Origin: Erigeron canadensis | Lineage: Eukaryota > Streptophyta > Magnoliopsida > Asterales > Asteraceae | Reading direction: 5' to 3' | Assembly: GCF_010389155.1 (NCBI RefSeq) | Contig: NC_057765.1 | Coordinates: forward strand, 42,613,559 to 42,677,558 | DNA: 64,000 nt | Part shown: in pieces, positions 23,324 to 34,772 of the stretch | Position numbering within the stretch: the stretch's first letter is position 1 | Layout: each line of letters opens with the position of its first letter | Notes under the pieces: model-generated | Told to the model about the DNA's origin: nothing | What the model saw: the letters and a program-made list of their open reading frames with translations, nothing else | Databases searched by the model: none | Position numbers and translations under genes: made by a program

Positions 23324-24837
23324 CTTTTTTTTTTTTTCTTTTTTTTATATGCACGCGGCTTTTCGATCGATCTTGTTCAGAATTCCAAGTCCTGAATATT
23401 AAAACTAAGAATATATTTAATCTCATAAGAGTGAAACTACAAACTAACTCAACATATGCAGTTTACGTACTAAACAGCTCAAATATTCAAGTTGTCATTG
23501 TTTTGTTAGTACTATTAATTTTTAACATTATTTACACACACATATATAGATAACAACCAAATAACTCGAAAACAACTTTACCAATTACCTCAATTTGGAT
23601 TAATATTGGTGCAATTGAACGACAGGCTGTTTAATTTGTTGATTCGATTCGAAATCTTCTTAAGGGCCAGGGGTTCTTAATTACGTAGTCTATATAAAAC
23701 CGATTTTACGTTTATATATATGATGATGAAATAATTAGTATTGTTCGAGTATTATTTTGATATTGTTTCCTTATTCAACTATATTGGCATTGTTTCCTTA
23801 TTTTAACTATTTGTCTATATCACCAATATATATCATAACCATAAATAAATACTTTTAATCATATAAAAATACTTTACATATAGGGAATAAAGAAAGATAA
23901 ATATAACAATGGTACTTTGGAAAATTTTTACTTGCACTTTTTAAACATATCTTCCAAGGTTTAGGTAGTCGCTAATGCGCGGAATGGATGTTTGGAAAAT
24001 ATAAACGGGAGGTGGTGGTAAAGATCGAGGAGGGAGGCGGTGAAGAAAGAAGGCGGCGGTGGTGGGTGATAGAAGGTCGATGAAAGCGTGTAATGATTAG
24101 AGAGAATAGAGGAAAGGAGGGTATATAAAGGTTTATGTTTAAGTAGGTATATTTTAGGAATACTGAAAAATTGCTTAATTTCTAAAAATAAAAAAGCTAA
24201 TATGCTTTATAGAGGAGTATAGAAGTATAAGAAATAAACATATACGAGTATTTGTTTTTTTAACCCGTGTAAGAGAGAAACTTATGACATTATCACTGTT
24301 TGCTCAATAATTAAATTGGGTTAGGCAAGCGCTTTAGACCTCCAAATTTAAAAGGCCTCAAATTTTAACCTAGATTTAGACACTTTTTTTTTTTTTTTTA
24401 ACATAAGGTAGTAGTCACTAAGACACCACAAATATGTGTGTGTAGTGAATTAAGAAACAACTGCTCCAATCATAAGTCAATATATCTTTAATGAGATCAT
24501 ATTATTCTATCTTCTTATAACTGTATAATTTCTTGTAGACTATGAGTTAAAGACATTATCTTTTTATGTATTGGTTTTATTTTGATTAGTAATAATTTAT
24601 CTCAACTCTCAAGCAAATTTCTTCATGTGTTTATACATCAACATTATTATTTTGGTTTGAATTTCAAACTTGCATCTTATGCCCGAATAGAAGAGGAGAA
24701 TTTTGCTAGAGATTTTATAAAGAAGGCTCCAAAATCGATTTCGTTTAAGGACACAAAAAACCTTGAGCTGGCTCTGAACATTATATATGAAAATAAGATT
24801 AAGTGTTCAAATGTAAAAATATACTTAAATAATTGTG
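23324..24837. other. Intergenic DNA, no gene seen
   Basis: AT-rich sequence. A GGTGGTGG/GGCGGCGG-rich patch at about 24000-24075 stands out. No coding frame is credible; an open stretch at 24582-24878 is Lys/Asn-rich without recognisable motif. Confidence 0.4.
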
Positions 24838-24913
24838 AGAAAGTCAAATGTAAATGTAAGCTAAAGTTCAAAAAATAAATATATCATATGTAGGTGTTCA
24901 TCTTTTGCAATCC

Positions 24914-25190
24914 TTTGTTATTTTTATCGTAAACTGAAGTGGGTGAAACAAAAACAAAAGAATCGATTCTGTTGTTGATACCCATCCTAATCTTCCACTT
25001 GAACAAATAACTATCATGATCATCATCGTTATTATTACATGGAATCTTAATACATACAAATTTCACTCTTTTAAACTTGCTCATTGACTCCAACCAGCCC
25101 TCACATCTAACTGAATCTTTAACGGAACAAAACCCGCAGATGGTGTCGACTTGATGGACAAGCACGTAGAATCTTTTGAAAACGACTTGG
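24914..25190 (-). pseudogene. F-box-like gene fragment, copy 2 (coding part)
   Basis: The minus-strand frame reads VDTICGFCSVKDSVRCEGWL, then ESMSKFKRVKFVCIKIPCNN, FKWKIRMG and RIDSFVFVSPTSVYDKN. It is the better preserved partner of the fragment at 19430. It is cut at 25190 by a solo LTR; homology to copy 1 resumes at 26331 and runs, with a further SINE-containing insertion, to about 27375. F-box origin is a tentative reading of the C-terminal style. Confidence 0.5.
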
Positions 25191-25419
25191 TGTAGGGGAT
25201 ATGCAGTCAATAACGAACAAAACCGGATATTAAACAATCACTGAATGCGCGATACGCTTTCAGATTGAATCGATTTGGTGGTTTACCCCAAATTATTCAA
25301 CCGGATACAATCAATGATCAAGAATTTTCTGTATGATTTGTGTTTGAGTACGTGTGTGAAAAACGAGAGAGAATTCTCAATGAATTCGTATGTCTATATC
25401 GAGAATGAGGGGCCATTAA

Positions 25420-26045
25420 GTAGGGGTGAGCAAAAATCGAACCGAGAATCCAAAAACAAAAAAAAACCGACAAAAACCGAACCAATCAAAAATCCAATGA
25501 ATTCGGTTTTAGTTTTACAAAAACCGAACAAATCGGTTCGGTTTTCGGTTTTATATGAAAAACCGAACCAATCAAACCGAACCGAACCATAATTCTATAT
25601 ATCTCAATTAATCCTATATTATTTCTCTTTTAAATCTATGAATTATGCTTATTTGGCAATCATTAGTTTATTAATTTACTTTAGCATCCTAACTTTCTTC
25701 TCTTGGCTAGTGTATATATTTTGCTAGGTCTTACGAAATATATTTGTCCGTTTACTAATCTGGCCCATTTTTGTGTTTCTAAGTTACTATTCGTTATTTG
25801 ATAACTTGTTTAATATAGCTGAACTTTATATTTAGTTTTTTTATTATAAGTTAAATGCTTAGAAGAAACTTAAAAAGAAAAAAAACAAAAAAAAAACACC
25901 GAAACCAAACCGAAAACCGACCCAAACCAAGCCAAAAACCGACAAACCGAACCATTGGTTTTGGATCGGTTTTTGGTTTCAAAAGATGAAACACCGAAAC
26001 ATTTGGTTTCGGTTTTAGGTAAAAACCGATCCAATCTCACCCCAA
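25420..26045. mobile_element. hAT-like MITE nested in the solo LTR
   Basis: Left end GTAGGGGTGAG and right end CTCACCCCAA(C) form an imperfect terminal inverted repeat. The flanks share CCATTAA (25413-25419 and 26046-26052), a 7-8 bp target duplication as hAT elements make. Internally it is rich in (A)ACCGAAC/GGTTTTCGG repeats near both ends. It has no coding capacity. Confidence 0.65.
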
Positions 26046-26174
26046 CCATTAACTGCCTTTATGGCAGTTGAAATCGACTTTGCAAGATTGGCAAAATTAG
26101 TCCCTCAAGTTTTAAAAATTAATTTTTTGGGACGTTTTTGCCCAGCCAGAGGCTCTGCCCCTTGGACCCCGCTC

Positions 26175-26193
26175 CCGGGGGCGTTGCCCCCGG
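26175..26193. other. GC-rich perfect hairpin
   Basis: CCGGGGGC, loop GTT, GCCCCCGG: an 8-bp perfect stem within an approximately 80-base GC-rich island of the solo LTR, in otherwise AT-rich DNA. Confidence 0.8.
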
Positions 26194-26951
26194 ACCCCCA
26201 TTTCTTAGAGGCTTGGCCCCTAAGATCATAAAAAATTAATATAAGCGTATACTCCGCACTATCATACTTATATGATGTCTTATTATGACTAAAATTACCA
26301 ATTAACCCAATTACACTAAAATATCTAACACTTGCAAACGCATATTCATTTCCATTACTTTGTTGAAGATTTCCAAAACGAGTTCGTGTGATAAACAACT
26401 TATTGGTGAAAAACCTTTTCCAAAGCTACATCTTTTAGATATATATTTTGTAGGAAAAAACAAACACGTATAAAATTGAATATATATATTTTTAATGCTT
26501 TAAATTTACAAGTAAACCTTTTTTTACCACAATCTTTTATCTACATCTATATATCTACACTCCTTTTAAAAAAAAAAACAGAAAACTCTCCTACATGTTG
26601 AAAGTTATAGATGACGAAATTATACTTATACCCTGCTTATTCCTTACCCATTGAACACGCACAACCCACCACTTAAGAACGAAAACACACACAAAACACA
26701 TCGTATTGTTTTAAATAAAAAAAGAACACAACACATAGTACTGTTGACGGTAACCACCATGACGTGGTGTCAATTGTATCCACCGCAATTGTATCCATCG
26801 CAACGTGGTGTTATAGTACTTTATTTTTGGAAGTGATGAAAAAATATGTAATATTTTCACTCAGCATCCCTTAAAATATTTTTACATACACTATCCTTTT
26901 AACATTATTGAAAAATTATATTATCAATTCTTTATCTTCTAAAATATTTTA

Positions 26952-27160
26952 TTTTATTTTATTTTATTTTTTTTTGGGGGGGGGGGGACTGCATTCTATT
27001 CTACTACTAAATTACACGTATGCCTAGAAACCAAGATTCTTGAAAACCCCCCCAATTAGTCCATCCCCACAAATATAGAAAGTGAGACTCGAACCCAGGT
27101 GGATCCTCCCAGGGTCAAAGAGTGACCTTACTAATGGGCCACTAACCCCATTGGCCTTTT
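26952..27160 (-). mobile_element. tRNA-derived SINE, reverse orientation
   Basis: Read on the minus strand it begins GGCCAATGGGGTTAGTGGCC, has a B-box-like GGGTTCGAGTC (about 27084-27097 on the plus strand), and ends in a C run, A run and TAAAA repeats. An 11-bp target duplication AAAATATTTTA flanks it (26941-26951 and 27161-27171). It belongs to a different family from the SINEs at 4445 and 20087. Confidence 0.75.
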
Positions 27161-27375
27161 AAAATATTTTAGTTAACCCTTTACATCAATTATTTACACC
27201 ACTCGACGCCTCATTTACTACCAACAGTCATCACCACAACCATTTCATCACGAGTAACATGCTTTCAACCATTTGCAATAAATGTTATACGAAGTATTCC
27301 ATATAGTAAGAGTGACTGAGTGAGGCTATGCACACATCCACATTCTGGTAGCAAATACCCTTATACGCCATGCCC

Positions 27376-27681
27376 GTACGGGGATTATGCTAGAGGTGTT
27401 TATTTAGAAATGAAAAGTGTCCCTAGCAATAACCATTAACCAATAAATTAATAATAACTGGCTTTCTTCTAAACATTGTGCACATACATAGGTATGTATT
27501 CTCTAAATTAATAGTTAGTAGTAAACCGAATTTTCACTCTCATCATGAATCAATCACTTCGTTTGGAAAACTTAACAATCAATGACCAACATATTTGCAC
27601 TCAGGATCAACGGCATTTTATTTTTGGAAAATACGCTATGCTCTTAAACTTAACACTCGTTTGGAAAACTTAACAATCAGT
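27376..27681. other. Spacer between the F-box-like block and the gypsy fragment
   Basis: No gene. A phrase TTTGGAAAACTTAACAATCA appears twice (about 27562 and 27658), a small local duplication near the start of the retrotransposon leader. Confidence 0.5.
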
Positions 27682-28184
27682 CATGATGGCGTATCCACCC
27701 TACGCTACGAAGGGCCTGCCAAACAAACGAGTGCTAACCCACAGCGCTACGAAAAAACCTGCGTGTGAAAGGCGCCCAGCTAGAAATAATACTCAAATAA
27801 AGAAGAGATTACCTAAATCTCTTCTTCCCTAGAATAAGGACGATCGGTTCCAACTAATTTAGGAAGTTAAATCTATTCCTAAAAACAGGGAAAACCTATC
27901 TACAAGGGAGTTTTTCCACCCTATGAACTCTCCGTCCTATATAAAGGAGACGGGACGAGATGAGAAAAACATATAACACTTCGGCTTTGATTGGCGTAAA
28001 GAGGCTTACACTCTACCTTCAGGGAATCGCTAATAATCAGAGCCACAAGCCTCCCCCATCCATCCCTAGCGCGATCCGCTGCACAAACATTGGCGCCATC
28101 CGTTGGACCCCGCATTTTGATCCTGCAAAAAAAAAAAACACCATATAAACCCGTTCTTTCTTGTACCGAATCAAGGCTAGGAAA

Positions 28185-30196
28185 ATGGTTGACGTACCAC
28201 CAGGTTTCGAATCACAAGTTCAGCGATCGACTGGAAACGAACCTGTTGGGAACACCCCACCCACTTCTGGCCCAGCAATTGCAACACCTGCTGGCGATAA
28301 TTGACAAACAGGCTCCCTTGTTGAAGGCGGCGCAGAGCGCACTACCCAAACACCCGAAGGCCGCAGTAGATTTTCACAGGGATCCCCGACAAGAAACCCA
28401 ATGCTGTTTGACCCTGATTATATCATCATAAATTACGGTCATATCCGACGAACTATTAGCCATCTTAGGAGAACTGGAGCATTGGGCAGCACCAGCAGGG
28501 TGCTAGATTTTGATGGCGAGACAGATGACAATTATGATGCAGAAACTCCACCAAGAGAACTTCGGAGATATTCCAGAAATTCAAGATCTCGAACCGAAGT
28601 CGGATACGACTTTGACCTAGGTAGCGGGGGCCTCTCACGCCAAGATTCTCGAAGTCACCCAGAAGGAGGAAGGCCCGAGGGCCCCGAACCCAGGGATTTG
28701 CCCCCAGAAGGGAGGATTCGAGACGACACCCGCACTAGGAGTACAGGACCTGAGGATGAACGTCCCGAAGTACCTAGGGGACAGCCCGTTCCAGATCGAA
28801 ACTCGCAGTACACTACGGAAAATCCCGGAGATAACAACAATGGCCCATCACGAGGTGCACCTCAAAGTCATAACATCCCTTTGGGAGCAAACACAGGACC
28901 TTCGGGCCAAACCTACCAGGCACCTCCGGATTACACCTATCAGAGACCTCAGGGGCTAACCATCACAGGACCTTTGGATCAAACGTATAAAGGCTTATAT
29001 AACCAAAGATACGTGGGGCAAGGTTATGGAAACACTAGCGGCCCACAGTATCATCCCCAGCCATATGGTAATCAGGCGGTGGGGCCCTTACATCAGTATT
29101 TTGCACCCCAATTTGCAACACAGACCTTCGGGTCGGCATCAATTCCAAGACCATATGGGCCCCAGAACTGGGGGCTACAACGTACCAAAATGCCCTAGAA
29201 CTCAGCTTGGTTGGAGGGAGCGTCGAAAACTCACCCTTCGTCGCTTGGATACAAAGTTACCCCCTCCCAATAGACTTGAAATACCCTTCCTACCTTGGGA
29301 CCTACAAAGGAAAAAGCGACCCGGATGATTTCCTGGAAACATTCGAGGGGGTGGCAGAGATGAAAGCATGGAACGTACCCATTGCGTGCCGAATGTTTAG
29401 GTACGCCCTCGAAGGGGATGCCAGAGAATGGTTAAAGAGCGTGACGAAAGGGTCAATTGTTAGCTTTGACGACCTCAAGGAAAAATTCAGAGCCCGATTC
29501 AGTCATCAGAAGAAACACAAGAAAATCCACGTGGCAGCCCACGGGATAAGACAAAGAGAGACAGAAAGCTGTAGGTCGTTCATCGACAGGTTTACCACGG
29601 AGACAGAGGATATTGTAGACCTCGCTGAGTCCCAAAGGATATCAGGACTAATTCACGGCCTTCGACACAAACCACTGGTAGAGTTCCTATATAGGGATCT
29701 TCCAAATACTTATGAGCAAGTCCAAAAAAGAACGCATGTATTCTTGGATGCGAGGGAAATAGCTTCTAAAGGGGACAATAGTCCCCCACATGACAAAGAC
29801 GCTTCGGCAAAAAAGGGGAAATGGGGGAATGATAGAGAAAAACCTAAATATAGCCCGTACCAAAAGGAAGATAGGGGATTCCACAAGACTATTCTACCAG
29901 AACTGAATAAGACCCCAAAAGAAATCCTGCTCACCGAAAGCGTAGCAAAGAGTTTCTCCACACCACCCCGATTGAACCCAAGGAGCAGAAGAGACACTTC
30001 CAAATACTGTGAGTTCCACCAGGACTACGGTCACGATACTAACACCTGTTGTCAGCTAAAGAATGCCATAGAAGAAGCTATTAGTGAAGGAAAGCTGGCA
30101 CACCTGGTTAAAAGTGTGAGGCACAAAACCCCAAAAAGGAGGATGAACAAGGAGAAAAGAAAAAAGGCCCAGAAAAAACTATCTATGCTATTTTGA
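28185..30196 (+). pseudogene. gag polyprotein, broken
   Basis: Translation from ATG 28185 hits a TGA at 28302-28304, then is open to 29198, with Pro/Gly/Arg/Tyr-rich repeats such as GPSGQTYQAP. A frame shift near 29170 leads into the gag core from about 29207: YLGTYKGKSDPDDFLETFEG, REWLKSV, F.DLKEKFRARFSH and LIHGLRHKPLVEFL, the classic Retrotrans_gag pattern. A Cys/His motif follows (CEFHQDYGHDTNTC). At least one stop and one frameshift disrupt it, so it cannot be made as one protein. Packaging and RNA-binding roles are family knowledge. Confidence 0.8.
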
Positions 30197-30729
30197 AGAA
30201 AAAACCCGTGGAAGAGCGTCCGCTCCCAAAGATGTACCGGGGCGATGTAAGCAATATTTCATTTCCTTTGACATACAAGGTCTTCCGTGACCCACTGGTA
30301 ATTACTGCCCTTTTGGAAATATCAAAAGTTAAGGAGATAATGGTAGACACAGGGAGTGAATGTAATGTGCTGTATGAAGAAGCGTTCTGGAAGTTACACC
30401 ATGTGTCACGAATGAACCTCAAGAGGACAGACGCTTCGGTACAAGGGTATTCCGGAGAAACAGGTAACCCCATGGGAAAGCTATCAGTTAAGATGACTAT
30501 TGGAGAGGGAAGGTGGAAGCGAACTGAGAAAATTAGTTTTCTGGTAGTCAATGGGACTTCCCCATTCCAGGCGATCCTAGGAAGACCTAGGATACAAAAG
30601 TTCGAAATGATCCCATCCGTTATCCACGGCATGATCAAGTACCAATCTGACAGAGGCATCGGAACCTTAGTAACAAAGAACAAAAAGCTATCTGAAGAAG
30701 GCCAGGATGGGCCACATTACCTGACATAG
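30193..30729 (+). pseudogene. Retroviral-type aspartic protease region of the gypsy fragment
   Basis: The frame following gag reads VEERPLPKMYRGDVSNISFP, then KVKEIMVDTGSECNVLYEEA with the catalytic DTG, and FQAILGRPRI near the end, as in plant Ty3/gypsy proteases. It is out of frame with the preceding gag and stops after about 178 residues, before any reverse transcriptase sequence; downstream DNA is non-coding. The polymerase region has therefore been deleted. Confidence 0.75.
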
Positions 30730-31079
30730 AGCGAAGGACCTTACCTAGGCCGCATGGATGGATACTAAACCACCTACCAAAGACAAGGCAATTTTAGTAA
30801 GGGAAAATCTTTTTAATCATTATCTTTTATTTTGAAAAGCCTAGAGGGTATGGTATGTAACCTCAAATGTGTTATTAAATAAAGGCTTATGTTCCTTTTA
30901 TTTGTGTATCTCTCCTCGTATTTAAATAGAAGTGCATAGATTTGTGCATAAATTTAAAAACATACAAGGATAAAGAGATACGACATTAATTCATATACGA
31001 TGAAAAAATGGGGACGCCCATAAATGCATAAAAAATCTCCGGGGAAATTTGCAAACGTCCGCCACAACGGACGTTGACA

Positions 31080-31300
31080 TGTAAAGCATGCTAAGACGGT
31101 TCTCAAACCGCACGTAGCATAAAGTACCTTGCTACGCATAGGTGGTTCCCAAACCATTTATAGCAATATATAATTTGCTTACCGATAAAAAAGGGTTTTG
31201 GTTCTTAGACCATGTAAAAATAAAAATGGTTCCCAAACCATATAAGAAAATTTTTCTTTCATGAAAAATTATATAAAAGCAAATGGCTCTCAAACCATAC
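31080..31300. repeat. Spaced copies of GGTTCCCAAACC-like palindrome
   Basis: Five related sites: GGTTCTCAAACC (about 31098), GGTTCCCAAACC (31143), GGTTCTTAGACC (31199), GGTTCCCAAACC (31228) and GGCTCTCAAACC (31284). Spacing is 29-56 bases. They lie between the protease and the antisense ORF, where Tat-type elements often carry short repeats. Confidence 0.6.
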
Positions 31301-31576
31301 AAAAATGGTATGTCACACCACACAGCGGTTCGCAGACAGTACAACGCAAACACAATCTGCTGCAAACAATTACGCAAAAAACTGTAGACATCAGTCATAA
31401 CCACCCTGCGTTATATTCACAAATGCAGCACTATAGGAGCTGCACAAAATATCCATAAACACAGCCTTATAAGACTGTAGAAAGATGATAATTGTTTCAA
31501 ATCCACAGGCACCATAGTTAAAAATGAAATTGTCTGAGTTGGCACATACGCCAAATACTAAGGCACGCAGGCCTGA

Positions 31577-32056
31577 TCACTGGGGTCCTTCATTGTCTTC
31601 CGGTTGAATCACATCAGGGACGATCTTAAGCAAGTCTTCAACAGCAGCATGAGGGTCAGCAACAACCTTCTCCAAGAATGGAAAAACAGATTCCTTCCAC
31701 TTGTGATCAGCTACCTCCAGCTCATGAGAGGCATTGGGGACGAAATCACCCCTGCAGGTCAGGTCACACTTTCCCTCGGCCGAGAACTCCTCCAACACAG
31801 TGGACCTCTCATCAGCCCTCTCAGCAGAGGTCAAATCACCCAAAAGCTGCCCAACCTCATCACTATAAAGCAAGGACTTGCTCACATATGGGATCACCGC
31901 GGTCACTACCCTTGCTCTGTCAACCTTCAGCAAATCAACCTGATTACGCAGCAAACTGTTATTTTCCTTTTCTTGATCGATTTCTTTTTGGAGTTTGGCC
32001 AAAGATTCTTCATGGACAACGGCATCTGCCTTCAACATGTTCAGTTGCTGTTTCAA
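31577..32056 (-). pseudogene. Antisense coiled-coil ORF of the gypsy fragment (C-terminal part)
   Basis: On the strand opposite to gag, 159 residues read from a heptad-rich coiled coil (LNMLKADAVVHEESLAKLQK and LLRNQVDLLKV) into IPYVSKSLLYSDEVGQLLG and an acidic C-terminus ending QPEDNEGPQ. A CAG acceptor lies just before CAACTGAACATG, so this looks like the last exon of a longer antisense gene. Similar proteins in Asteraceae retrotransposons are usually labelled 'transposase (putative), gypsy type'; their function is unknown. No upstream exon could be confirmed. Confidence 0.55.
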
Positions 32057-32059
32057 AAA

Positions 32060-33077
32060 AGTGAGAAAGTTAGATGTATATAATGTAAGCTAATATTAAA
32101 AAAATATATATATCATACATCGGTGTTCATCTTTTGCAATACTTTTTTATATACAATGTTTGTTGTTTTGTTTTTGACTTATCATCTTTGTTGCACATCA
32201 ACACCTTGAAACCTGATAGTGTACCATCCCGGTCATCAAATTCGTACATGGCTTGGTCAGCACTACACCTAATGGTATTCCGAAGATGGGTTAGCAGCCT
32301 CCAGACGAAGCCTGTCGATCCCTCTCCAGACGAAGCTGTCGAACCCTCTCCCGACTAAATACTTCAGCACTCAGCATGGGCTACCACTTTGACAAGATGA
32401 CGCAAGGCAAAGCCAATCACCGCATAGGAAGTACGTGTTCAACGGGCTCTAGACCGTACCGATCATTCGCGGGAAAACAAGTACTCAAATCATGTCTCCA
32501 AGCCCTCTAGGTCACCGGTACTATCCCGGCGAAAATGATTGACACGAGCCACTTCCAGGTCGATCTTATGTTGTTTTCTATCATCACATCCCCCATAAAC
32601 TAAAGGCTATGATATTAGTACCAAAGATTTTTATTCATCTACCACATCCATGCATTATTAATCTGTACAATGTGTTGTAATGCTAGTACAGTGTGATAGA
32701 ATAATAAAAAAACTATGATACTAATATCATTTCTCATAAATTAACCAGTTGCATCACCCCGCAGCCAAGGGCTACATCCTTTTTCTAAAAATGACTCTCA
32801 ATCCGGCATTGTTGAATCTCACCTGCTCTACACACTTACACAAAGTGATTTCCTCTCTAAGTTTCTGATTGCATAAATTGAAAACAAAACACTACGCTTA
32901 CAAAAGTCAATAAAATAGAATGCATGACTCATGACTTACTCTAATTAACTAGCTACCCATGACTCCATGCTCCTATAAACTAGGACAACCCATAAAACAT
33001 TAAGACTAGGTAAACTACTAAAAAAACATGAACTTGAGCTTTAAATACCAACGTGAAGAAGAAACATGATGCTATTA
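32060..33077. other. Unassigned DNA between the gypsy fragment and a MITE
   Basis: About 32060-32145 is similar to 24838-24912 (GTGAGAAAGT...ATGTAAGCTAA...GTGTTCATCTTTTGCAAT). About 32210-32600 is GC-richer than its surroundings with a short CCTCTCCAGACGAAGC repeat. I do not recognise it. The rest is AT-rich and featureless. Confidence 0.4.
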
Positions 33078-33425
33078 GGCTAAAAGGAGTGGGGCTAGTT
33101 GGAGAGGGGGGATAAAAGCCATGTGGCGCCATGTAAGCAAGAGAGTTTTGGTGGGAAAAGGGGGGAGTAAGGCAAGTTTGATATTGGGGGGAGTTGTGAC
33201 ACTTGTCACATTCCAAGTGAAAAGAAAAGAAAAAAAATAAATAAAAAAGTTGAAAACTATCCGTTGGGAGGAGGATGGCACGGAAAAAAACACAAAAGTC
33301 AAAGGGAAAGTGGGCGATGAAAATAATTCGCCAAAAGGGGGGAGGGCGCAATCGGATGAGGGGGGTGGTGTTCCAAGCAAGTTTTTGGGCGAAATGTAAG
33401 GAGATCCGCCCCACTCCGTATAGCC
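33078..33425. mobile_element. Tourist-like (PIF/Harbinger) MITE
   Basis: Terminal inverted repeats GGCTAAAAGGAGTGGGGC (left) and, in reverse complement, GGCTATACGGAGTGGGGC (right) match at 16 of 18 positions. The 3-bp target duplication TTA lies at 33075-33077 and 33426-33428. Length is 348 bases and there is no coding capacity. Long open frames on the minus strand here are low-complexity artefacts of the G-rich sequence. Confidence 0.8.
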
Positions 33426-33428
33426 TTA

Positions 33429-33759
33429 TTATCTAAATTTCGTATAGACGGGGGGTTTAGGACTAATTATTACTATTAAAACAAAATGTTTTTTTGGTCT
33501 CTGTGTTTTGAACCCCCGTCCACTTTATAAGTATGGAATTAAGTGACTAAGCCACAGAGTAAATTAATATCTCAGGACTTTGTTAATGCCTAAGAACTAT
33601 CAATTCCATAGCTTCGATAGATTGCATACCTCATTGAAATCCATACTGAATGGATTGTATAATAAATATACCTCTTTGAAGTAATGAAGACACTCAAGAA
33701 GGGAGAAGACCCCAATCTTTAACTAGATTAATACCCGGTCGGTGACCGGATTACCAAGT

Positions 33760-33813
<54 letters not shown>

Positions 33814-34720
33814 CGATTTGATATATATCAATGTTTTCAATAGTGGACCTTACCCAAATTCCACTTGAAACCCACCCAGGAAAAATGGGTTAGGGTTATA
33901 AAATCTTGACTCGATAATCTGTCAACTTAGTTTTTTTGGGTAGGGGTAGAATTCGGTGTCAGTGTCGGGTTGACCTCTTGGGTTAATAGGTCAACCCGTC
34001 AACCCAAAAATATTTTAAATTTATATAAATATTTTAAATAAGTCGACCCACTAACTCATTTGATCTGACAGCCTACAACCCATTTTGTTGGAAATTAATA
34101 TGCCAACCCACCAACCATATGACCTGAAATCAACTCATCAAACCATTTAACCATCAACCTAATTTTTTTTTTGATTGGTGGTTCGGTTTGAGATGGCAGG
34201 TTTTGGTTTAGATTTTCAAGCCGATTTTGCTATTAGGTCGGGTTCGGGTTAAGTATTTTTAACCCGTCAACCCATTTACCCGAACTTGGTATAATTATAT
34301 TATATTGATGGGTGGGGGTAGGTGTCGATGGCGATGTCGGTGTCGGGTTGACTTTTTGAGTTAATAAGGCACCGGCCAATCCAAAAACATTTTAAATTTT
34401 AAATATTTTAAATTAGTCAACCCACCAACTCATTTGATCTTACAACCCATGACCCAATTTACTTGAAATCAATCTGTCATTTGCACCAACCATATGACTC
34501 GAAATACCCACCAAACAATTTAACCCACCAACCCGATTTTTTATAGATAGGTGGTTCAGTTTAGGCTGACAAGTTTTAGTTGAGATTTTCAAGTCTATTT
34601 TGATATTAGGTTAACTTCGGGTTAAGTATTTTTAACCCGTCAACTTGTTCACCCAAATCTGATATAATTATATTATAGTTATAATTTAAAATTTAAATCT
34701 GTATGGATTAAAATACACTT

Positions 34721-34772
<52 letters not shown>

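Larger units (their letters stand above)
25191..26330. mobile_element. Solo LTR carrying a nested MITE
   Basis: It starts TGTAGGGGATATG and ends ATATCTAACA, so it has TG...CA ends. It interrupts the F-box-like block: CGACTTGG before it and CTTGCAAACGC after it, versus CGACTTGGCAAACAC uninterrupted in copy 1. The flanking 5 bases CTTGG/CTTGC fit a target duplication with one mismatch. Without the inner MITE the LTR is about 514 bases. No internal retrotransposon domain is attached. It contains a strong GC-rich hairpin at 26175-26193. Confidence 0.7.
27682..32056 (+). mobile_element. Ty3/gypsy (Tat-like) retrotransposon fragment: gag and protease only
   Basis: The order is: LTR/leader-like region with a TATATAAAG box (about 27940), a primer-binding-like TGGCGCC at 28091, gag, aspartic protease, a 3' non-coding region with spaced repeats, then an antisense ORF. 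TGGCGCC matches the 3' end complement of tRNA-Asp for seven bases only. Reverse transcriptase, RNase H and integrase are absent and no second LTR was found, so both LTR boundaries are uncertain. The gag-protease plus antisense coiled-coil ORF layout fits the Tat lineage (inference). Confidence 0.65.

Noticed and set aside
28091..28109. A full tRNA-Asp primer-binding site in the gypsy fragment
   Set aside because: Only the first seven bases (TGGCGCC) match; the rest diverges, so only a partial site is claimed.
32980..33414. Two long Phe/Pro-rich frames on the minus strand
   Set aside because: They lie within the Tourist-like MITE and read through its G-rich low-complexity sequence.
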